Shown: positions 34,668 through 44,960, counted from the stretch's first letter. The stretch: DNA of 44,960 nucleotides from an uncultured Pseudomonadales bacterium (GCA_905478995.1 CAJQKT010000023.1:1-44960); one strand, 5' to 3'. Notes: generated by a model from the sequence alone, not told the origin. Numbers and translations are program-made.

Positions 34668-34958
34668 TTAGGCATGCTTTGCGATAGTATCTAAATAAGG
34701 TTGGCTGTAACGATGGGCTTTGAGAACGTCCGTGATGCTTTGCCCAGCTGCATTGTGCGCGGTGACATCGCCGCCTGCGCTAGTAAAAAAACCTACGAAA
34801 TCATCGAAGTCTTCAGCGCGCATTGATTGATAAGCTTTGAGCAGTTTATGAAAGTCTGCATTTTCACCCGCCGGTGGTAAAAGATGGAGAAATTCACGGA
34901 TGCGAGATTCACTCCATACTGGGTCAATCACTTTTTCTTTGTCTTTCTTTAATGCCAT
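34668..34958 (-). CDS. PA4642-like conserved hypothetical protein
   Basis: 96 residues, acidic/basic mix with no signal or membrane segment. RIREFLHLLPPAGENADFHKL, AYQSMRAEDFDDFVGFFTSAG and the ankyrin-like NAAGQSITDVLKAHRYSQPYL match the PA4642 family of pseudomonads and relatives. The C-terminal half looks like a single ankyrin-type repeat. Function unknown. The gene converges on clpB. Confidence 0.82.
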   Translation of the reverse strand: MALKKDKEKVIDPVWSESRIREFLHLLPPAGENADFHKLLKAYQSMRAEDFDDFVGFFTSAGGDVTAHNAAGQSITDVLKAHRYSQPYLDTIAKHA

Positions 34959-35295
34959 CCTAATGCCTATCTGGTTCGTGTCTAATGATCAGAATATTGA
35001 TCTGCCTTAGAGCTAATAGCCTAACAATCCGGCGCTCTAAGAAACGCTTTTGTTTATTAAGGGCACTTACTCACCCCAAGCAGCCCTGGCGGTAGAGGCC
35101 TGCCAAGCGCGAGCATTATACGCATACACTCAATGCTGCGCAGCCTCAAGGTTTAGGCTTTATTGCTGCTGGAGCGCTTTGGCGCGGGAGATGGCTAGCT
35201 TTTTTAGCGGCTGATAGCAGGCTGGAAAGTGTCGATAAAATAGCCATTTAGGGGTTTCTGAATGGCTTTGAGATCGCGCCTATGAAAATAAAATC

Positions 35296-35313
35296 CATTA
35301 AATCAATGGCTTG
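35296..35313 (+). repeat. 18-bp exact repeat, copy 2
   Basis: CATTAAATCAATGGCTTG, identical to 15386-15403. Intergenic, about 120 bp before the plus-strand terminator hairpin. Confidence 0.6.
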
Positions 35314-35433
35314 AGGCTCTTGGCTCGCTTGCTGCTTACTTATTAACCAGGGGGCCTGTGCTGGCTTACCGGTAGCAATAGTTTTTAATGTGGAGCGGGG
35401 AAGGCACCAATAATAAGAATAATAATCTTGGGC

Positions 35434-35478
35434 AAGCCCTGACATGACTTTTCCGAGTTTATGTCAGGGCTTATTTTT
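35434..35478 (+). terminator. Strong plus-strand intrinsic terminator with no annotated gene upstream
   Basis: Perfect 12-bp stem AAGCCCTGACAT / ATGTCAGGGCTT with a 15-base loop, followed by ATTTTTT. On the minus strand the hairpin is followed by GCCCAAG, so it works best for plus-strand transcription. No plus-strand gene lies between clpB and here. Confidence 0.75.
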
Positions 35479-35520
35479 TGCCTGTAAGGTTTACACCGAT
35501 CGAAAACAAGTAGGCTAGTT

Positions 35521-36966
35521 CTACGCGTTGAGTTTTTGCGCAAGTATACGGTTTACTTCGCCTGGATTAGCCTGGCCTTGAGACATCTTCATCACTTGAC
35601 CGACAAAATACCCTACCAGTTTTTTACGTTTATCGGGTTCAGCGGCGCGATATTGCGCTACCTGTGGAGCGCTGTTTGCAATGACTTGGTCGATAAGCGC
35701 TTCGATCGCGCTGCTGTCACTCAACTGCTTGAGGCCTTGCGTTTCAATAATTTCATCAGCAGTGCCCCCGTCGCCACACATGACCTCGAATACTTGCTTA
35801 GCAATTTTCCCCGAGATAGTTTGGTCGATAATTCGCGTGATTAAATGCCCAAGTGCCCGGGCATCAACGGGCGACTGACCAATACTAAGATCGGCTTTAT
35901 TTAAGTAGGCTAGCAGGTCGCCCATGACCCAGTTGGCCGCCAATTTTGGATCCTGACACTGCTGCGCTACAGCTTCAAAAAACTCTGCCACAGTGCGATC
36001 TTCAACGAGTAGCCCTGCATCGTAGGCAGATAGTCCATAGTCGTTTTGAAAGCGCAGCATTTTTTGATCGGGCAGCTCGGGCATGCTGTTTTGCAATGCG
36101 GTAATCGTTTCCTCTGCAATCACTACGGGCAGCAAGTCAGGGCAGGGGAAGTAACGATAATCATTGGCTTCTTCTTTGCTGCGCATACTGCGAGTTTCGT
36201 TTTTCTCGCTATCATAGAGTCGTGTTTCTTGAGTGATGGACTTCCCATCTTCAAGTAAATCGATTTGTCGTGCGACTTCTACATTGATGGCTTTTTCAAT
36301 AAATTTGAATGAGTTGAGATTTTTAGTTTCTGTGCGCGTGCCAAGCGTATCGCTACCGACAGGCCGGATTGATACATTAGCATCGCATCGCAGCGAGCCC
36401 TGCGACATGTCGCCGTCCGATATGCCTAAATAAGTCACGATGGCGTGAATCTTCTTAAAGCAAGCCACCGCTTCAGCCGCAGAGCGCATGTCGGGCTCAG
36501 TAACGATTTCAATAAGTGGCGTACCGGCTCTATTAAGATCAATGCCAGTCATGCCATGAAAATCTTCGTGCAATGATTTACCGGCATCTTCCTCAAGGTG
36601 GGCGTGATGGATGCGAACATTGCGGATGTTATTGTCGCCATCAATTAGCTCAATGGTCCCTGCACCCACAATGGGCTTTTCTAACTGGGTGGTTTGATAG
36701 CCTTTGGGAAGATCGGGGTAGAAGTAATTTTTTCGCTCGAACACCGATGTGCGCGTGATGTCGGCTTGGATTGCCAGCCCGAACAATATAGCGCTGTGAA
36801 AAGCTTGCTCGTTGGCAACGGGTAGGGTGCCTGGCATGGCCATATCAACTGCATTGGCCTGTGTATTGGGTGCTGCGCCAAACGCTGTAGACGAGCCGCT
36901 AAATATTTTAGATTGAGTGGCAAGTTGTACATGCACTTCCAATCCGATAACTGTTTCCCATTGCAT
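35521..36966 (-). CDS. gatB: Asp-tRNA(Asn)/Glu-tRNA(Gln) amidotransferase subunit B
   Basis: 481 residues. Opens [24 protein letters not shown] (in part [15 protein letters not shown]), with LPKGYQTTQ, the zinc/kinase region [17 protein letters not shown] and the YqeY-type tail domain from ~415. It phosphorylates and amidates the misacylated tRNA using ammonia from GatA. It is the last gene of the minus-strand gatCAB operon, 63 bp after gatA. Presence suggests transamidation supplies Asn- and/or Gln-tRNA. Confidence 0.96.
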   Translation of the reverse strand: MQWETVIGLEVHVQLATQSKIFSGSSTAFGAAPNTQANAVDMAMPGTLPVANEQAFHSAILFGLAIQADITRTSVFERKNYFYPDLPKGYQTTQLEKPIVGAGTIELIDGDNNIRNVRIHHAHLEEDAGKSLHEDFHGMTGIDLNRAGTPLIEIVTEPDMRSAAEAVACFKKIHAIVTYLGISDGDMSQGSLRCDANVSIRPVGSDTLGTRTETKNLNSFKFIEKAINVEVARQIDLLEDGKSITQETRLYDSEKNETRSMRSKEEANDYRYFPCPDLLPVVIAEETITALQNSMPELPDQKMLRFQNDYGLSAYDAGLLVEDRTVAEFFEAVAQQCQDPKLAANWVMGDLLAYLNKADLSIGQSPVDARALGHLITRIIDQTISGKIAKQVFEVMCGDGGTADEIIETQGLKQLSDSSAIEALIDQVIANSAPQVAQYRAAEPDKRKKLVGYFVGQVMKMSQGQANPGEVNRILAQKLNA

Positions 36967-37029
36967 AACTAAACCTTAATGACTGCGTGTGTGCGCATGA
37001 CTAAAATGCATGCGTGGTTGATGGTTGTA

Positions 37030-38499
37030 TTAATCGATTGGTGAGCGCTGGTGCCAATCGGTGACTTGTTGGTACTGATGTGCGGTATTCAAAATCGTGG
37101 ACTCGTCAAAATAGTTGCCAACAAGCTGCAAGCCGACCGGCATTTCATCAATGAAGCCAGCCGGGATTGACATGCCTGGGAGCCCTGCCAGGTTGACGGC
37201 GATGGTATAGATATCTTCCAAATACATTTCAACAGGATCACTTTGCTTGGCACCCAGTGCAAAGGCAGGTGATGGAGAGGTTGGTCCTGCGATGACGTCG
37301 ACCTTTTCAAAGGCTTTGACAAAGTCTTCTTTAATGAGGCGGCGTATTTGTTGCGCCTTACGATAGTAGGCATCGTAGTAACCCGCCGACAATGCGTAGG
37401 CGCCCACTAAAATGCGTCGCTTGACCTCGTCACCAAAGCCCTCGCTACGAGTACGTGTGTACATGTCTTCAAGGTCGGTTGGATTTTCGCAGCGATAACC
37501 ATAGCGAACACCGTCAAAGCGCGAAAGGTTAGACGAGGCTTCGGCGGGTGCAATAACATAATAGGCGGGCACCGAGAGTGCTGAGTTGGGTAGCTCGATA
37601 TCGACTAGTTCGGCTCCAAGCGCCGTTAGTTGTTGCAGCGCCTCATGAACTTTATCGGCCATTGCTGTGTTGAGTCGTTGGTCAAAGTATTCCTTGGGTA
37701 GGCCAATGCGTAAGCCTTTAATCGATTTTGGTAGCTGCTTAGTAAAATCGGAGCATTCAGCATGAGCGCTAGTAGAATCCAGCGGATCGTGGCCGACCAT
37801 GGTGTTGAGTAGTACCGCAGCATCAGCGGCGCTGCGTGTCATCGGTCCGCCCTGATCTAAACTTGATGCGAAGGCAATCATGCCATAGCGACTAACGCGC
37901 CCATAAGTCGGCTTCAAGCCGGTGATACCGCACAGTGCTGCGGGCTGTCTGATGGAGCCACCGGTATCGGTGCCGGTGGCGGCGGGTGCGAGCCTAGCGG
38001 CTACAGCTGCGGCCGAGCCGCCTGAAGAGCCGCCGGGTACTGTGTTGGTGTTCCAGGGGTTTTTTACAGGGCCGTAGTAGCTGGTCTCGTTGGATGAGCC
38101 CATGGCGAACTCGTCCATATTGGTTTTGCCCAGCATCACCGCGCCGGCTTGTTGCATGCGGGCTATCACCGTTGCATCGTACGGTGGTATGAAGTTATCG
38201 AGCATTTTAGAGCCGCAGCTTGTGCGCATGCCGCGAGTACAAAAAATATCTTTCTGTGCAATCGGAATGCCCAGCAAATCTGCTGTATCGCCATTGGCTA
38301 AGCGTTGGTCTGCTTCATCAGCGAGCATAAGCGCACGCTCAGCGTCGACGCTAATAAAACAGTTGAGCTCGGTATCGAGCTGTGCGATGCGCTGCAAAAA
38401 ATGCTCGGTCAGTTCGTGCGAACTAAATTGTTTTTGCTGCAGGCCACTGTGTAGCTCGGCAATCGTTAGATTGTGTAGTTCAGTATTGGGCTTAGTCAT
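37030..38499 (-). CDS. gatA: Asp-tRNA(Asn)/Glu-tRNA(Gln) amidotransferase subunit A
   Basis: 489 residues, amidase-signature family. The catalytic triad is visible: Lys in PIAQKDIFC, cis-Ser in [14 protein letters not shown], and Ser in [13 protein letters not shown]. It hydrolyses glutamine and channels ammonia to GatB. The C-terminal [23 protein letters not shown] is typical. It lies about 190 bp after gatC, a larger gap than usual for this operon, with no obvious terminator between. Confidence 0.96.
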   Translation of the reverse strand: MTKPNTELHNLTIAELHSGLQQKQFSSHELTEHFLQRIAQLDTELNCFISVDAERALMLADEADQRLANGDTADLLGIPIAQKDIFCTRGMRTSCGSKMLDNFIPPYDATVIARMQQAGAVMLGKTNMDEFAMGSSNETSYYGPVKNPWNTNTVPGGSSGGSAAAVAARLAPAATGTDTGGSIRQPAALCGITGLKPTYGRVSRYGMIAFASSLDQGGPMTRSAADAAVLLNTMVGHDPLDSTSAHAECSDFTKQLPKSIKGLRIGLPKEYFDQRLNTAMADKVHEALQQLTALGAELVDIELPNSALSVPAYYVIAPAEASSNLSRFDGVRYGYRCENPTDLEDMYTRTRSEGFGDEVKRRILVGAYALSAGYYDAYYRKAQQIRRLIKEDFVKAFEKVDVIAGPTSPSPAFALGAKQSDPVEMYLEDIYTIAVNLAGLPGMSIPAGFIDEMPVGLQLVGNYFDESTILNTAHQYQQVTDWHQRSPID

Positions 38500-38691
38500 T
38501 GATATAGGCTTTGCGGTTAGTTGTGAGTGATATTAATAGCCGGCAAGTTTTTATTCGGCGTGTGCATCATTAATTGAGCCGTAGCGTGGCTCTGTAGGAA
38601 ATTAGAGCCGGGTCATTAAACAAACCCCTTGTGTGTTGCTTGTTACTTATTGATTGATGCGTGAAATATAAGGAGCATCTTGGTGGAATAT

Positions 38692-38991
38692 TTAATCGAT
38701 GACTCGCGGGACGAGGAAAAGTCCGTCTTCGCAAGCTGGAGCCCCTTCAAGAAGTTCGTTGCGGCGCGCAATTTTGTCAGCAGGCTCATCGACTTGATCG
38801 GTACGCAAGATTTGAACGGCATCCAGCGAGTTAGCCATCGGTTCAACCGCCGATGTGTCGACCGCCTGCATCTGGTCAACCAGCTCTAAAATAGAGCTCA
38901 GGCGCTGGGTAATATCATCCATTTCATTGTCGTTCAATTTCACCCGTGCAAGCTTAGCGGTTTGGATGATTTGTTCTTTAGATATTGTCAT
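38692..38991 (-). CDS. gatC: Asp-tRNA(Asn)/Glu-tRNA(Gln) amidotransferase subunit C
   Basis: 99 residues from ATG 38991. Begins MTISKEQIIQTAKLARVKL and contains LSSILELVDQMQAVDTSAVEPM and the C-terminal RNELLEGAPACEDGLFLVPRVID, all typical of GatC, which wraps around GatA and stabilises the complex. A longer open frame to 39096 adds 35 basic residues without family similarity. First gene of gatCAB and divergent from mreB, as in Pseudomonas. Confidence 0.93.
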   Translation of the reverse strand: MTISKEQIIQTAKLARVKLNDNEMDDITQRLSSILELVDQMQAVDTSAVEPMANSLDAVQILRTDQVDEPADKIARRNELLEGAPACEDGLFLVPRVID

Positions 38992-40603
<1,612 letters not shown>

Positions 40604-40615
40604 TTTTTTTGCGGC

Positions 40616-40668
40616 GCCTAAATATGACTCACTGACTGCTATTCGTTGGTACATTTAGGCCGTTTTTT
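40616..40668 (+). terminator. Terminator/attenuator between mreB and mreC
   Basis: Perfect 8-bp stem GCCTAAAT / ATTTAGGC with a 29-base loop, followed by CGTTTTTT. It begins 12 bp after the mreB stop. The long loop suggests partial read-through, which would give more mreB than mreCD transcript. Confidence 0.65.
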
Positions 40669-40730
40669 CTCAGATAAACACCGCAGTCAGCGCGCGTAGC
40701 GTTGCTGAAGTTTACGCACAGGGTAGCCTT

Positions 40731-41564
40731 ATCAAACCTATTTTCGGTAAAGCGCCGTCAGTTGGCGCTCGCGTATTATTGATTGGGGTTTTTTCGCTCG
40801 CGATTCTCATCGCCGATTTTAAATTTTCTGCTTTTAGTGGTCTGCGCGATGCTGGCGCTACGGTTGCAGCACCTTTTTACTGGGTCAGCCAGCAGCCGCG
40901 CAATCTGTGGCATGGCATTGATACTTACTTTTCTTCGCGCGAGCATTTGTTAGAAGAAAACGAGCGACTGCATGGCGAAGCTCGCGTGCTTCGCGGCAAA
41001 CTACAAAAGCTTGTGTCTTTAACCGCGCAAAATGTGCGGCTTAAGGAGTTATTGAGCTCATCAACGGTCGTTGAAGATAGCGTGCTGGTGGCGGAAACGA
41101 TCAGCGTATCGCCTAGCCCATTCCAGCATCAAATTACTATTGATAAAGGCACGCAAGACGGCCTCTATATTGGTCAGGCCGTGATTGATGCCTACGGGCT
41201 TGTAGGGCAGGTTATAGAAGTTAATAGCGGCTCTGCTCGTGTTATTTTAATTAGTGATTCGCGCCATGCGATACCGGTGCAGGTCAATAGAAATGGTGTG
41301 CGCGCTATTGCCGAAGGAACTGGGCGTGCAGACACTTTGTTGCTGCCCAACATGGTCGAGACCACCGATATTAAAGCGGGTGATCTGCTAGTGAGTTCAG
41401 GGTTAGGGCAGCGTTTTCCCGTCGGTTATCCGGTGGGTGTCGTTGAGTCGGTTGAGTCCGATCCGGGGCAGGCTTTCTTGAATATTGTTGTTCGCCCAAG
41501 CGCCAAACTCGATCGAGGTCGCTACGTGTTGCTGGTATTTGCAGGCGAGCGTGAAGGTCGTTAG
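40731..41564 (+). CDS. mreC: Rod-shape-determining protein MreC, apparent AUC start
   Basis: Bitopic inner-membrane protein of the elongasome: short cytosolic start, one helix (ARVLLIGVFSLAILIADF), coiled coil (~60-105) and periplasmic beta domains (ITIDKGTQDGLYIGQAVID, GDLLVSSGLGQRFPVGYPVG). The frame encodes the family-like N-terminus IKPIFGKAPSVGARVLL, yet upstream of it there is no ATG, GTG, TTG or CTG before the in-frame stop at 40656. The first conventional codon is TTG 40779, inside the membrane helix. ATC 40731 has AGGG seven bases upstream and would give MKPIFGKAPS. I list 40731; a start at 40779 or an upstream sequence error are the alternatives. Its stop abuts mreD. Confidence 0.88.
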   Translation: MKPIFGKAPSVGARVLLIGVFSLAILIADFKFSAFSGLRDAGATVAAPFYWVSQQPRNLWHGIDTYFSSREHLLEENERLHGEARVLRGKLQKLVSLTAQNVRLKELLSSSTVVEDSVLVAETISVSPSPFQHQITIDKGTQDGLYIGQAVIDAYGLVGQVIEVNSGSARVILISDSRHAIPVQVNRNGVRAIAEGTGRADTLLLPNMVETTDIKAGDLLVSSGLGQRFPVGYPVGVVESVESDPGQAFLNIVVRPSAKLDRGRYVLLVFAGEREGR

Positions 41565-42074
41565 ATGCAAATGAATAGCTCACAAAATTATGTTCGGGCG
41601 GGTGACGGGCCAGATTACTTCTCGTGGTCTTTACTTCTCTTCACATCGCTCGCTGGCCTTTTGGCATCAATTTGGCCGATGCCTATTTGGGCTGTTTGGA
41701 TAAGGCCAGAATTTGCTGCAATGCTGGTTATTTACTGGGTTTTGTTCGCCCCTTTTCGCGTTGGCATGCTTTACGGTTGGTCAATGGGCTTTATGCTCGA
41801 CCTCTTGATGGGCACAGCGCTGTGCCAACACGCTCTAGGACTCACCATAGTGGCCTATGTGATTTTTCTTGTTCATCAGCGTTTAAGAATGTTTGCAATA
41901 CCCCAGCAAGCCATTGCGGTGTTTGTCATCGTGAGCCTCTACCAATTAGTTAACTATTGGATGCTTGGGTTTTCCGGCGGTGGTTATGCTAGCTTCGCAT
42001 TGATACTCCCAGCTTTAGCCAGTGCGATATGTTGGCCTTTTACGCGGCTGCTACTCGATCGCTTGCGGATGTAA
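41565..42074 (+). CDS. mreD: Rod-shape-determining protein MreD
   Basis: 169-residue polytopic inner-membrane protein with five to six helices (LLLFTSLAGLLASIWPMPIWAVW, FRVGMLYGWSMGFMLDLLMGT; quoted in part). It partners MreC in rod-shape maintenance. The conserved GMLYGWSMGFMLDLLMG motif is present. ATG 41565 follows directly on the mreC stop; a second ATG two codons later is equally possible. Confidence 0.93.
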   Translation: MQMNSSQNYVRAGDGPDYFSWSLLLFTSLAGLLASIWPMPIWAVWIRPEFAAMLVIYWVLFAPFRVGMLYGWSMGFMLDLLMGTALCQHALGLTIVAYVIFLVHQRLRMFAIPQQAIAVFVIVSLYQLVNYWMLGFSGGGYASFALILPALASAICWPFTRLLLDRLRM

Positions 42075-42219
42075 ATACAGCTTTTTTGGCTCTAATGAAT
42101 TACAGAGCTTGTTACTAATAAAAAATTATAGCCTGGCCGGCTAGCACATCCAGCGCCCCGTTATCTCAAAACGAAGGGTCCGCAGTGGTCTTTTTTTAGC
42201 TTTATAAATCAGTGAGCCT

Positions 42220-42864
42220 ATGCCTAAATTTTTTCTTGCGTCACAATCGCCACGCCGTGCAGCTTTGCTTGAGCAAATAGGTGTTCCATTTGCACAATTG
42301 CTTCCTTGTATTGATGAGACGCGCGCTGCCAGTGAGTCGCCGGTAAATTATGTACGTCGAATGGCTCTTGAAAAAGCGATGGCAGGGGTCGCGCTCATTG
42401 AGCCCATTAGCGATGGTGATCTCTTTGCTGTGCTGGGCGCCGATACCGTGGTGGTCAAAGCTAATCGCGTGTTGGGTAAACCGGCCGATAAAAACGATTA
42501 TTGCAGTATGCTCACTGAGCTATCTGATGCTGAACATGAGGTGCTCACGGCAGCCACCGTTGTACTGGCCAGCGCCGACGATAAGCCTAATGGGGTGCTT
42601 TCGATCACTCGTGAATGTTCGGTGTTAAGTAATACCAAGGTTAAATTTAAACCACTGTCGACAGGAGAAGTCGAAGCTTATTGGCAAACGGGGGAGCCAC
42701 TAGATAAAGCCGGAGGCTATGCCATCCAAGGTGTCGGGGCTTTGTTCGTTGAGTCTGTGGTGGGCAGTTATTCTGGCGTGGTGGGTTTGCCATTGTTTGA
42801 AATAGGCCAGCTTTTTGAGCGTTTGGGCATATCCACAAAGTTGCATCAGTGCACAGATACCTAA
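42220..42864 (+). CDS. maf: Maf-family nucleotide pyrophosphatase
   Basis: 214 residues. Starts with FFLASQSPRRAALLEQIGV, the Maf signature, followed by DETRAASESPVNYVRRMALEKA and VLGADTVVV with the catalytic Asp. Members hydrolyse dTTP/UTP or modified NTPs and can inhibit septum formation when overproduced. Position between mreD and rng matches E. coli yhdE, the dTTP/UTP pyrophosphatase. GEVEAYWQTGEPLDKAGGYAIQG (in part) is also typical. Confidence 0.94.
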   Translation: MPKFFLASQSPRRAALLEQIGVPFAQLLPCIDETRAASESPVNYVRRMALEKAMAGVALIEPISDGDLFAVLGADTVVVKANRVLGKPADKNDYCSMLTELSDAEHEVLTAATVVLASADDKPNGVLSITRECSVLSNTKVKFKPLSTGEVEAYWQTGEPLDKAGGYAIQGVGALFVESVVGSYSGVVGLPLFEIGQLFERLGISTKLHQCTDT

Positions 42865-42989
42865 GCGGGCATGTTGATATAATTTGGCTGGCGCAGCACC
42901 AAGCTATTGTCCGCTGCTAAGACCATGTTATGTAGTTTGATGCTGTTTTATAAAGCCTGTTTTTTATTCTAACGATTGAAGTAAGTGCC

Positions 42990-44468
42990 ATGAGTGAAGA
43001 AATATTAATGAACGTTACGCCGATAGAGGCGCGGGTAGCATTGGTTGAAAATGGAGTTCTGCAAGAGGTCTTCATTGAACGTGAGCGTAGTCGGGGTATC
43101 GTCGGTAATATTTATCTTGGTAAGGTCGTTAGAGTTTTGCCAGGTATGCAAGCTGCCTTTGTCGATATAGGAATGGATAAGGCGAGTTATTTACATGTTG
43201 ATGATATCGTCTCAGTGGGTGGTAACGATGTGAGTGGCCCGCTGGCTATTCAACAAAAAATACGTGAAGGCGATGAGATTTTAGTTCAAGTCCTTAAAGA
43301 TCCGCTGGGTACTAAGGGTGCTCGCGTTAGCGGGTTTTTATCAGTCTCTTCGCGTAATCTCGTGTTTATGGCACGGTCTGAGCATATTGGCGTTTCGAAT
43401 AAAATTGCAAGTCAGAGTCTGCGCGATGAACTAAAAAAAACCTTGGTTGATGTTCTCAAGAGCGAGTCAAGTATGGGTTCGCAACCAATGACGGGCGGAT
43501 ACATTATTCGAACCGCTGCAGAGGTTTTTGTTGAGCAGGATTTTGTTTCAGACATTCGTTATTTGAAGCGATTGTGGGCTGCCTTAGAGAAAAAAATTAA
43601 GGCGCAAAGTGCGCCTAGCTTGATTTATGAAGAGTTGCATATTAGCGAGAGGGTTATGCGTGATAATGTCTATCCCGAGCTGGAGAGAATTCGCGTTGAT
43701 GACCAAGAGGTGTATGACCGCTTGTGCCAATTTTCTGAAAAGTTTGTGCCTGAGTACAGAGAAAAAATTGAATTTTATCAGGCAGAGCGTCCCATTTTCG
43801 ATTTGTTTGGTGTCGAAGATGAAGTCGACAAGGCGCTGGGTCGCAAGGTTGAGTTAAAGTCGGGTGGTTATCTGATTTTTGATCAAACTGAAGCTTTGAC
43901 CACCATAGATATCAATACTGGAGGGTTTGTTGGTAAGCGCAATCTAGCGGAGACGATTTTTAAAACGAATTTGGAGGCGGCCAGCACGCTAGCGCGCCAG
44001 CTTCGGTTGCGTAATTTAGGTGGCATTATCATCATCGACTTTATTGACATGCTTAGCGAGGAGCATCAGCGCCAGGTAATACGAACGTTAGAAAAAGCGT
44101 TAGGTAAAGACCGGTCGAGGACGAGTATGAGTGCTTTTTCGAAATTAGGTTTAATTGAGATGACCCGACAGCGGACTCGTGAAAGTTTGGAGCATACCCT
44201 TTGTGAGGGCTGTCCCGTATGTCATGAGCGGGGCATGGTGCGTTCGCCCGAAACAGTGTGTTGCGAAATATTCCGAGAAATTTTACGCGCAGCACGTACC
44301 TATGACCACGATAAATTATTAGTGCTGGCTTCGCAGACTGTGGTCGATCGCCTCATTGACGAAGACGCTTCGGCGGTTGCCGATTTACAAGAATCTTTAG
44401 GTAAGATTATCGAATTCCAGGTCGAGCCTGTTTACACACAAGAGCAGTACGATGTTGTATTTTTATAA
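42990..44468 (+). CDS. rng: Ribonuclease G
   Basis: 492 residues, RNase E/G family without the RNase E C-terminal scaffold. S1 domain at ~36-115 (GNIYLGKVVRVLPGMQAAFVDIG; in part). Catalytic metal aspartates lie in TTIDINTGGFVG and IIIDFIDML. The zinc-link cysteines are in CEGCPVCHERG. It processes the 5' end of 16S rRNA and some mRNAs. Length and the SEEILMNVTPIEARVALVE start fit RNase G rather than a full RNase E. Follows maf, as in E. coli, and is followed by yhdP. Confidence 0.96.
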   Translation: MSEEILMNVTPIEARVALVENGVLQEVFIERERSRGIVGNIYLGKVVRVLPGMQAAFVDIGMDKASYLHVDDIVSVGGNDVSGPLAIQQKIREGDEILVQVLKDPLGTKGARVSGFLSVSSRNLVFMARSEHIGVSNKIASQSLRDELKKTLVDVLKSESSMGSQPMTGGYIIRTAAEVFVEQDFVSDIRYLKRLWAALEKKIKAQSAPSLIYEELHISERVMRDNVYPELERIRVDDQEVYDRLCQFSEKFVPEYREKIEFYQAERPIFDLFGVEDEVDKALGRKVELKSGGYLIFDQTEALTTIDINTGGFVGKRNLAETIFKTNLEAASTLARQLRLRNLGGIIIIDFIDMLSEEHQRQVIRTLEKALGKDRSRTSMSAFSKLGLIEMTRQRTRESLEHTLCEGCPVCHERGMVRSPETVCCEIFREILRAARTYDHDKLLVLASQTVVDRLIDEDASAVADLQESLGKIIEFQVEPVYTQEQYDVVFL

Positions 44469-44500
44469 GATGACTCGCCTTATCGCAAGAGGTGGCGTCG

Positions 44501-44960
44501 GTGGTTGATACGCCCGCCAAATCATGGGCCGGTATTGCTCTGTTCAGTTTTTTGTTTGTCTTGATTGGCATGCATTTGCTGGTTGCGCTTTGGTCTGTTG
44601 TCGGTCGCAGTTATGCGGGTGACTTGAGCCGCTATGACGAACAGCTCGCGGCTAATCTGGCCAAGCTAACCGAGCTCGAATGGCAGGTAAGTGGGTTGCG
44701 CCTAGAGTGGCACGGTGCTAATCCGTTAATCGCCATCGATAAACTTACCGTAGATTTTCCTGCGGGCAAGGCAATACATCCGACTGCTAAGCTGTTGCGC
44801 GACCATAAGGTTGATAACTTACTGGTGGTGGACGAGGCGCATGTGTATGTTGATATCGTCTCATCATTGCTTGCTCGCGAGCTGCGATTATATGGATTGC
44901 GCGCTCGCCAAGTTAGCTTAACTTTAGAAAAAAATAAGCATAATGAGATAAGTTTAACTG
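44501..44960 (+). CDS. yhdP: YhdP-type AsmA-like membrane protein, 5' part only
   Basis: About 153 residues are visible, open to the window end. One N-terminal membrane helix (AGIALFSFLFVLIGMHLLVAL) precedes a periplasmic region LEWQVSGLRLEWHGANPLIAIDKLTVDF, typical of YhdP/TIGR02099 proteins that bridge the envelope and move phospholipids toward the outer membrane. Position directly after rng is the canonical one. GTG 44501 has AAGAGG eight bases upstream; in-frame GTG 44492 overlaps that site. Full YhdP is over 1200 residues, so most lies outside. Confidence 0.85.
   Translation, partial: MVDTPAKSWAGIALFSFLFVLIGMHLLVALWSVVGRSYAGDLSRYDEQLAANLAKLTELEWQVSGLRLEWHGANPLIAIDKLTVDFPAGKAIHPTAKLLRDHKVDNLLVVDEAHVYVDIVSSLLARELRLYGLRARQVSLTLEKNKHNEISLT

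Larger units (their letters stand above)
34959..35520. other. 562-bp intergenic region between PA4642-like gene and gatB
   Basis: No supported protein gene. It contains the second copy of the 18-bp repeat (35296-35313) and a strong plus-strand terminator-like hairpin (35434-35478). Both flanking genes are on the minus strand, so the hairpin may end an unannotated plus-strand RNA. Confidence 0.6.

Noticed and set aside
35248-35445. Minus-strand 65-codon ORF
   Set aside because: Its start lies inside the terminator hairpin arm, composition is not gene-like, and no family is recognisable.

Overview
The window looks like chromosome from a marine gammaproteobacterium, probably near the Cellvibrionales or pseudomonads. 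This is judged from protein resemblance and gene order, not from a search. Base composition is moderate, close to half GC by eye. Most genes are housekeeping genes in familiar gammaproteobacterial arrangements: suhB/trmJ, iscR-iscS-iscU-iscA-hscB-hscA-fdx-iscX, rluD/bamD, clpB, gatCAB divergent from mreBCD-maf-rng-yhdP. No tRNA, rRNA, CRISPR array, transposase, integrase or phage gene was seen.

Layout. 1-3.1 kb: a SUI1/YciH-like protein (cut by the window edge), a membrane-anchored cold-shock-domain protein, a small acidic-tailed protein and suhB on the minus strand, divergent from trmJ. 3.1-15.4 kb: a block of lineage-variable genes standing where many relatives have cysE between trmJ and iscR. 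It holds a zinc-ribbon protein, two tandem outer-membrane beta-barrels, dusC, a sodium-pumping oxaloacetate decarboxylase operon (oadGAB), a PEP-CTERM protein, an H-NOX/GGDEF-EAL pair, a saccharopine-dehydrogenase-like reductase and a SOUL protein. 15.4-21.4 kb: a complete isc operon with an IscR-type operator over its promoter. 21.4-26.4 kb: a glyoxylate neighbourhood with an ScfR-type regulator divergent from isocitrate lyase (aceA), then rraA, and an alanine/serine-glyoxylate aminotransferase facing them. 26.8-29.6 kb: an exported DUF4399 protein, an exported serine protease with an unusual helical insertion, a 33-codon ORF overlapping its stop, and a DUF389 membrane protein. 29.6-35 kb: rluD, bamD, clpB with a sigma-32 type promoter, and a PA4642-like protein. 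35.5-45 kb: gatCAB, mreBCD, maf, rng and the start of yhdP.

Functional threads. Fe-S assembly is one self-contained operon under IscR feedback. aceA makes glyoxylate that the neighbouring aminotransferase can turn into glycine. rraA and rng both concern RNase E/G-type RNA turnover, 18 kb apart. H-NOX and the c-di-GMP enzyme are almost certainly co-translated and form a gas-sensing module. Cell-shape genes mreB and mreC are separated by a terminator-like hairpin, and mreC has no ATG, GTG or TTG at its conserved N-terminus, so AUC may be the initiator.

I found no gene cluster that is clearly a new system. The most unusual signals are the mreC start, the hairpin and operator cluster before aceA, the protease with its overlapping small ORF, the palindrome over the PEP-CTERM promoter, and the 30-bp tandem duplication that makes two RBS-ATG units at the SOUL gene.
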